DNA of 64,000 nt from Paenibacillus lycopersici. GTDB lineage: Bacteria; Bacillota; Bacilli; Paenibacillales; Paenibacillaceae. The notes beneath the pieces are model-generated. The model was not told the origin of the DNA. It saw only the letters and a list, made by a program, of their open reading frames with translations, and made no database searches. Shown piece by piece: positions 59,459 through 64,000 of the stretch. The position numbers and the translations under genes are program-made. How positions within the stretch are numbered: position 1 is the first letter of the stretch; each line of letters starts with the position of its first letter. The DNA lies in NCBI RefSeq assembly GCF_010119935.1, contig NZ_CP048209.1, positions 4,715,001 through 4,779,000 on the forward strand, in the 5' to 3' direction.

Positions 59459-61492
59459 TTACTTGGTCTTAAACCGCGCCAGCGCTTCCTGCAGCTCCTG
59501 CGCCATGCCGCTCAAATGCCCCGCCGAGGACGCGATTTCCTGCATCGCCAGGCGCTGCTGCTGCGATCCGTCGGAGATGTCCTTCGTATGACGGTACGTC
59601 CCTTCCGTCATCGTCACGATCTCGCTCATGGACGCCGTTACTTCCTCGGTACCGGCCGACATCTCCTGCGCGGCGGCGGATACTTCCTGGATCTGGTTCG
59701 AGATATCCTGGAACGTCGCCGCGATCCGGTCGAACACCTCGCCGGCCGAGTCGAGCAGCTCCGCGCCGCGATCGACATCCTGCACGCCCCGCATCATCGC
59801 TTCCGCCGCCCTTGAAGTCGCCGTCTGCACTTCCTGAATCAGGCTGCCGATATCCGCGGCCGCGGACGACGACTGCTCCGCCAGCTTCTTCACCTCGTTC
59901 GCCACGACGGCAAACCCGCGGCCGTGCTCGCCCGCGCGCGCCGCTTCGATCGAAGCGTTCAGCGACAGCAGCTGCGTCTGGCTCGTGATGTCCGCTATGA
60001 TCATGACGATGGCGCCGATCTGCTGCGAGAATGCTTCCAGCGCCTTCATATCTTCCGCGGATTTACCGACGGAGCGATGAATCGACTTCATTTGTCCGAC
60101 GGCCTCGCGAACGGCCGCACTGCCTTCCTGCGCTTCCCGCAGCGAATCCTGGGTCGCCTCGGTCACGGCCGACGAGGATTCGGCAATCCGCTGCACGCCG
60201 TCCGCCATCTCGCCCATCGCGGTCGACGTTTGTTCGGCGCCCTGCAGCTGGTTCTCGCCGGCGACGAGCACCTCTTGGGTCGATTCCGCGATCCGGTCGG
60301 CGATGTCCGCCGAGCTGTACGCGGTGGCGGTCAGCTGCTCCGAAGCGGCGGCAACCTGCTGGGCCGTGGCGCTCGCTTTCCCGACGATCTGGGCGAAAGT
60401 ATCGACCATCCGGTTCAAATCGTCCGACAACCGGCCAAGCTCATCCTTGCGGCGGATCGAGAGCCGCGGCGTCAGATCGCCCTGCGCCAGCTTGCGGACG
60501 GCTTCCATGATTCGCAGAATCGGTCTCGTCATGCTCAACGATACGAGCAAGGCGATGATCGCCACGACGACGCCCGTAATGATGCTCATCAGCGTCGACA
60601 CTTTAGTCGCCGTCTTGAGCGAATCGTACATTTCCGTGTCGACGACGCTCGATACGAGCCGCCAGCCCGTCGAAGGAATGGAATCGAAGCTGATTTCCCT
60701 TTCGGCCCCGTTCCCGTCGGTATATTCGAAATTGCCTTTCGGCTGCTTCAGCACCGTGTCAGTGAGCCTGGCCGCTTCCTTGGCAGGCAGCACGTCGCTT
60801 GCTTTCTTGCCGACCTTCTCCTTGTCCGGGTGGGTCAGCAGCATGCCGGTCGGCGAGATCAGGTAGCCGTAGCCGGATACGCCGATGTGGATCGAACTCG
60901 TGAACACGTCCAAATTCGACGTCGACAGCGTACAGAACAATCCGCCCTGGTAATTCTGCTGCGCATCCAGAATCGGCACGAACAGGACAATGATGTCATT
61001 GCCGGTCGATTTGCTGACGAGCAAATCGGAAACGACCGGCTTCTTCGTCGCTTTCGCCTGCTTCGCGTAGTCTCGATCGGACACAGTGAACTTCAGCCCT
61101 TGCGTCGTATACGCCATGTCGTTCTTATCGACGTACACATACTCCTCCACTTCTTTATCGGCCGCTTCCAGCTTCTTGAAATACGCCAGAATGGCCGGCA
61201 CGTTGCGGTTCTTGATCTCCTCGTTCGAGGCGATCGTTTCGCTCAGGAAGGAAATATTGCGTTGAATCGAATAATCGATGGCCCTGACGTCGGATAACAC
61301 GACCGCTTCTTCCTTCGTGTGCACTTCCTTGGTCACGATCTGCTTCAAATCGTAGTGATAGAAGACGGCGCTGAGCACCATCGGCACGAGCGAGATGATC
61401 AGGAAAAGGCTGATCATTCTCGTTTTAAACGACTTCAACGCCAGCTTGCTTGTCCAGGAGGCCCGTTTGACCTGTCCGTTCTTGGTTTGCAT
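59459..61492 (-). CDS. methyl-accepting chemotaxis protein with dCache sensor
   Basis: A complete 677-residue receptor. TM1 about residues 27-48 (MISLFLIISLVPMVLSAVFY), extracellular dCache_1 domain about 50-285 (YVYVDKNDMAYTTQGLKFTV, SDRDYAKQAKATKKPVVSDL, GVSGYGYLISPTGMLLTHPD), TM2 about 297-318 (MSIITGVVVAIIALLVSLSM), HAMP (PILRIMEAVRKLAQGDLTPR), and a cytoplasmic signalling hairpin with the tip ITSQTQLLSLNASIEAARAG and GRGFAVVANEVKKLAEQSSS. The ligand is unknown; dCache receptors often bind amino or organic acids. ATG behind GGAGG. Contrasts with the broken receptor gene at 26325-27688. Confidence 0.93.
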   Translation of the reverse strand: MQTKNGQVKRASWTSKLALKSFKTRMISLFLIISLVPMVLSAVFYHYDLKQIVTKEVHTKEEAVVLSDVRAIDYSIQRNISFLSETIASNEEIKNRNVPAILAYFKKLEAADKEVEEYVYVDKNDMAYTTQGLKFTVSDRDYAKQAKATKKPVVSDLLVSKSTGNDIIVLFVPILDAQQNYQGGLFCTLSTSNLDVFTSSIHIGVSGYGYLISPTGMLLTHPDKEKVGKKASDVLPAKEAARLTDTVLKQPKGNFEYTDGNGAEREISFDSIPSTGWRLVSSVVDTEMYDSLKTATKVSTLMSIITGVVVAIIALLVSLSMTRPILRIMEAVRKLAQGDLTPRLSIRRKDELGRLSDDLNRMVDTFAQIVGKASATAQQVAAASEQLTATAYSSADIADRIAESTQEVLVAGENQLQGAEQTSTAMGEMADGVQRIAESSSAVTEATQDSLREAQEGSAAVREAVGQMKSIHRSVGKSAEDMKALEAFSQQIGAIVMIIADITSQTQLLSLNASIEAARAGEHGRGFAVVANEVKKLAEQSSSAAADIGSLIQEVQTATSRAAEAMMRGVQDVDRGAELLDSAGEVFDRIAATFQDISNQIQEVSAAAQEMSAGTEEVTASMSEIVTMTEGTYRHTKDISDGSQQQRLAMQEIASSAGHLSGMAQELQEALARFKTK

Positions 61493-62080
61493 GCGCTAGA
61501 TTCCTCCATGTGTGTGATCTTGAAGCTTGCGGACTTGCCGATCAGCGATACCGGCTGAATTTCCTCTCTCCCCGCCCCATCCGACTTTCGTATGACGCCG
61601 TGCGACGCTATAACTATGTAATTCGACTGTCTCTCTTCTTTTTCGACATTATTCGCTATATACATTAGTTTCTTTCATTATATAATTAAATAACGGGAAT
61701 CTTTTCCAGCGCTATGCAACTTCATACCTATGACAAGGGCAAACCATTTGGAAACAATGGGGCGCAAAGCCATGGCCTAAGGTATCCATGCGATACGATG
61801 GCAGCAAGGCTGCCGAGGATACTCGGAAATCCATCAGGAATCGATGGGTTTCTTTGTCGTCGTTTCCGATCAGAAGCAGCAGCATCCTTACGAATCGCCA
61901 CGTTTCGATCGCCGTTACGGGCGATACCGCCTTCACGGTCATCCTTCCGCGCGCATCGATGAGAACGTATCCGAATGAGCGGCTGGATGGGGACGCCAAC
62001 GAAACGGCGTCGCACGGATCGCTGCAATCAGCAAGATGACGAATGGAAGAGAGCGTGGAAACGATGGAGGCATCCCCCTT
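61493..62080. other. 588-bp divergent intergenic region
   Basis: The stretch carries the promoters of the chemotaxis receptor (minus) and the MHYT protein (plus). An AT-rich block at 61650-61690, containing ATTATATAATTAAAT, is the likely promoter zone. A minus-strand frame at 61999-61712 (95 codons, TTG start, no ribosome site) reads somewhat protein-like but I cannot support it as a gene. Confidence 0.4.
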
Positions 62081-64000
62081 ATGACATACGGCTACAGCTT
62101 GTTTCTGACAGGTCTGTCATTGCTTATTGCGCTGCTCGTCTCTTATACCGCATTGAATTCGGCGAAGCGCTTCCCTCCGTCCAACGGACGCAAGCAGCAG
62201 TTCCGGCTGATCGGCGGAGCGGCGGCGACAAGCCTCGGCATCTGGTCCATGCATTTCATCGCTATGCTCGCGTTCCGGCTGTCTCAAGGCGCGACATATC
62301 ATTTCGATAGTATCGGTACCGTGCTCTTCACGATTCTGCTGTCCTTCATCGGAACGCTGTCCGGCTTCGCGGCCGCCCGCCCCGGGCGCTTCAAGCGGTA
62401 CAAGCTGCTTGGCGGAGGCGCCTTCATGGGGCTGGCGTTCGGCGGGATGCAAGCTATCGGCATGTCCGCCTTGCAAGGCGTGTCCGTCCGCTATAGTCCT
62501 CCCCTCCTCACGCTCTCGGTCATGGTTGCGATCATCGCCTCGATCACGGCGTTATACCTCCTCTTCCATGCGCATAGAAGCTTCTGGATGAACGGTCTAC
62601 TCCTGGGCATCGTCCTTACCGGGATGAGTTACTCCGGCATGGCCTCGGCGACGTTGACGCTGCACGATGACGGAATGAGCATGCCGATGAACGGCATACA
62701 TATGGATAACTTCGACTTGGCGATCTACGTCGCGTTCGGCACGATCGTCATCTTCGGCATCAGCTTGATCGGTTCGCTCGCCGGGGACAAGCGGTTGGCG
62801 GAACGGCTCGCATGGAAAGGTTCGATTCTGGATTCGGCCATCGGCTGCCTCATCATGTTCGATCGGCACGGAACGGTCATCGAATTCAACCCGGCGGCGG
62901 AAAGCGCCTTCGGCTTCGAGCGCGGCGATGTCGTCGGCCGGCGAAATATCGATCAGCTAATCCCGCGCGATAGCGGGGCGAACGAGCAGGATAGGCGGAA
63001 GCTGGCGCCCGGCAGCGAATGGCTGCTCGGCGAACGCCTCGAAGCGACGGCGCTGCGCGCGGACGGGAGCGAGCTCCCGATCGAGATGACGGTCACGCGC
63101 ATCAAGAAGGAACGGTCGTTCGCCTACGCCGTCCATATTCGCGATCTGACCGAACGGATACGCGCGGAGCGCGTGCTGCGGGAGAGCGAAGAACGCTACC
63201 GCAGATTGATCGAGTACTCGCCGGAGGCGATATTCGTGCAGCAGGACGGGCTGATCACATTCGTCAACGCCTCCGTCATGCAGATGCTGGACTTCGCGGA
63301 CAGCAGCGAGCTGGTCGGCAATCCGATGATCTCGTTGATCCACGAGGACTATCGTGCGGCAGCGCGGCGCTGGCAGGAACGCGTTCAAGCGGGCGCGCAA
63401 GCGCCGGAGGCGATGGAGCTGAAGATGATCAAGCGCTGCGGCAGGCCGATCGATATCGAAGCCAAGTCCATTCTCTTCGAGTTCGAAGGCAAGCCCTTCG
63501 TGCAGACGATCGCCAGGGATATTACGGAGAAGAAGCAATACGAGGATGCGATCAAGCAGATGGCGTATTACGATACATTGACCGGGCTGCCGAACCGCAA
63601 TCTATTCCATAAGCTGATCGAGGAAGCGCTGGGGCACGCGCGGCAAGACGGCCAGCGCTTCGCCGTCATGTTCCTCGACATCGACCGCTTCAAAATCATC
63701 AACGACACGATGGGCCATCCGATGGGCGACCTGCTGCTGCAGCGATTTGCCGCCCTGCTGTCCGTATGCATCGGCAACGACGGTACCGTATCCAGACTGA
63801 GCGGGGACGAATTCGTCGTCACGCTTCCGTGCTGCGACGCCGCGAAAGCCGAAACGTTGGCGCGCGGCATCCTGCTCGCCTTGACCGAGTCGATCTCTCT
63901 CGGCAGCGAGAACATCTACGTCACGTCCAGCATCGGAATCGCGCTGTACCCTTCCGACGGAGATAATGCCGAGACGCTAATGAAACACGCCGATTGCGCC
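62081..64000 (+). CDS. MHYT-PAS-PAS-GGDEF signalling protein (3' end outside the window)
   Basis: The first 640 residues of a membrane-bound c-di-GMP signalling protein, similar in layout to B. subtilis YkoW. Seven membrane segments at about 5-235 form the MHYT sensor: the first motif is intact (GIWSMHFIAML), but the second reads GGMQAIGMSAL and the third GMSYSGMASA, so their histidines are replaced. Two PAS domains follow (about 250-360 and 367-480, LRESEERYRRLIEYSPEAIF), then a diguanylate cyclase domain with YDTLTGLPNRNLFHKLIEEA and SRLSGDEFVV (SGDEF). An EAL domain probably follows beyond the edge. Start ATG 62081, ten bases after GGAGG. Confidence 0.88.
   Translation, partial: MTYGYSLFLTGLSLLIALLVSYTALNSAKRFPPSNGRKQQFRLIGGAAATSLGIWSMHFIAMLAFRLSQGATYHFDSIGTVLFTILLSFIGTLSGFAAARPGRFKRYKLLGGGAFMGLAFGGMQAIGMSALQGVSVRYSPPLLTLSVMVAIIASITALYLLFHAHRSFWMNGLLLGIVLTGMSYSGMASATLTLHDDGMSMPMNGIHMDNFDLAIYVAFGTIVIFGISLIGSLAGDKRLAERLAWKGSILDSAIGCLIMFDRHGTVIEFNPAAESAFGFERGDVVGRRNIDQLIPRDSGANEQDRRKLAPGSEWLLGERLEATALRADGSELPIEMTVTRIKKERSFAYAVHIRDLTERIRAERVLRESEERYRRLIEYSPEAIFVQQDGLITFVNASVMQMLDFADSSELVGNPMISLIHEDYRAAARRWQERVQAGAQAPEAMELKMIKRCGRPIDIEAKSILFEFEGKPFVQTIARDITEKKQYEDAIKQMAYYDTLTGLPNRNLFHKLIEEALGHARQDGQRFAVMFLDIDRFKIINDTMGHPMGDLLLQRFAALLSVCIGNDGTVSRLSGDEFVVTLPCCDAAKAETLARGILLALTESISLGSENIYVTSSIGIALYPSDGDNAETLMKHADCA

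Noticed and set aside
61712..61999. Possible 95-codon minus-strand gene between the chemotaxis receptor and MHYT genes
   Set aside because: It begins with TTG without a ribosome site, overlapping frames on the other strand are equally open, and no family is recognisable.
30..64000. Long minus- and plus-strand open frames opposite strong genes (for example within zwf, tkt, uxaB, gndA and the transporter fusion)
   Set aside because: High third-position GC keeps the antisense frames open; they lack ribosome sites and give arginine-rich, low-information proteins.

Overview
The window looks like chromosome of a high-GC Bacillota of the Paenibacillaceae type (Paenibacillus or Cohnella-like). Support for this comes from strong AGGAGG-type ribosome sites with several TTG/GTG starts, a YjfB small protein, a SleB-type cell wall hydrolase, two proteins with copper-amine-oxidase-like stalk domains, a YngK-type glycoside hydrolase, and sugar ABC importer genes without their own ATPase. 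No rRNA, tRNA or CRISPR array was seen. The assignment is inference from gene content only.

Layout. 0-5 kb: 5' part of hisC, a merR-AHSA1-AHSA1 operon, a 52-bp tandem repeat array joined to an insertion-sequence end, an O-methyltransferase divergent from a LysR regulator. 4.9-13 kb: a FhuF-like iron reductase behind a clear Fur box, then a block rich in small enzymes (NUDIX, three GNAT proteins, a P-loop kinase, a nucleotidyltransferase), an ECF42-type sigma factor with its DGPF partner, and a decayed SDR gene. 13-20 kb: a carbohydrate ABC importer operon carrying an HlyD-like adaptor, divergent from an OmpR-type two-component system. 20-26 kb: a lactonase, YjfB, an 872-residue cyclic-nucleotide-binding/SLC13 transporter fusion and a quinone-oxidoreductase-like MDR protein. 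26-30 kb: a doubly damaged chemotaxis receptor, a 50-bp palindrome, and an IS4-like element that splits a 51-bp repeat with a 9-bp target duplication. 30-36 kb: a two-subunit serine dehydratase, a DHDPS-like and an epimerase gene, argC behind an ArgR-like box, and a regulator with a cyclase-like domain. 37-38 kb: an IS110 remnant. 38-45 kb: a pentose phosphate operon (zwf-tkt-tal-gnd) divergent from a LysR regulator. 45-47 kb: an ABC-2 exporter pair. 48-55 kb: a uronate/polyuronate cluster (L-galactonate-type dehydrogenase, tagaturonate reductase, AraC regulator, TIM-barrel isomerase, heparinase II/III). 55-64 kb: GHL10 hydrolase, DinB protein, a 9-bp minisatellite, SleB hydrolase, an intact chemotaxis receptor and a truncated MHYT-PAS-PAS-GGDEF protein.

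The most unusual content is non-coding. A dispersed element occurs four times (20.2, 36.6-38.2, 47.4 and 57.5 kb) and is built from a 20-base motif in forward-forward-reverse-reverse order. Two of the copies lie between near-identical copies of a terminator-like hairpin, with a different hairpin at each site. Two further tandem families (51 and 52 bp) are tied to the IS4-like element. None of these could be checked against databases here.
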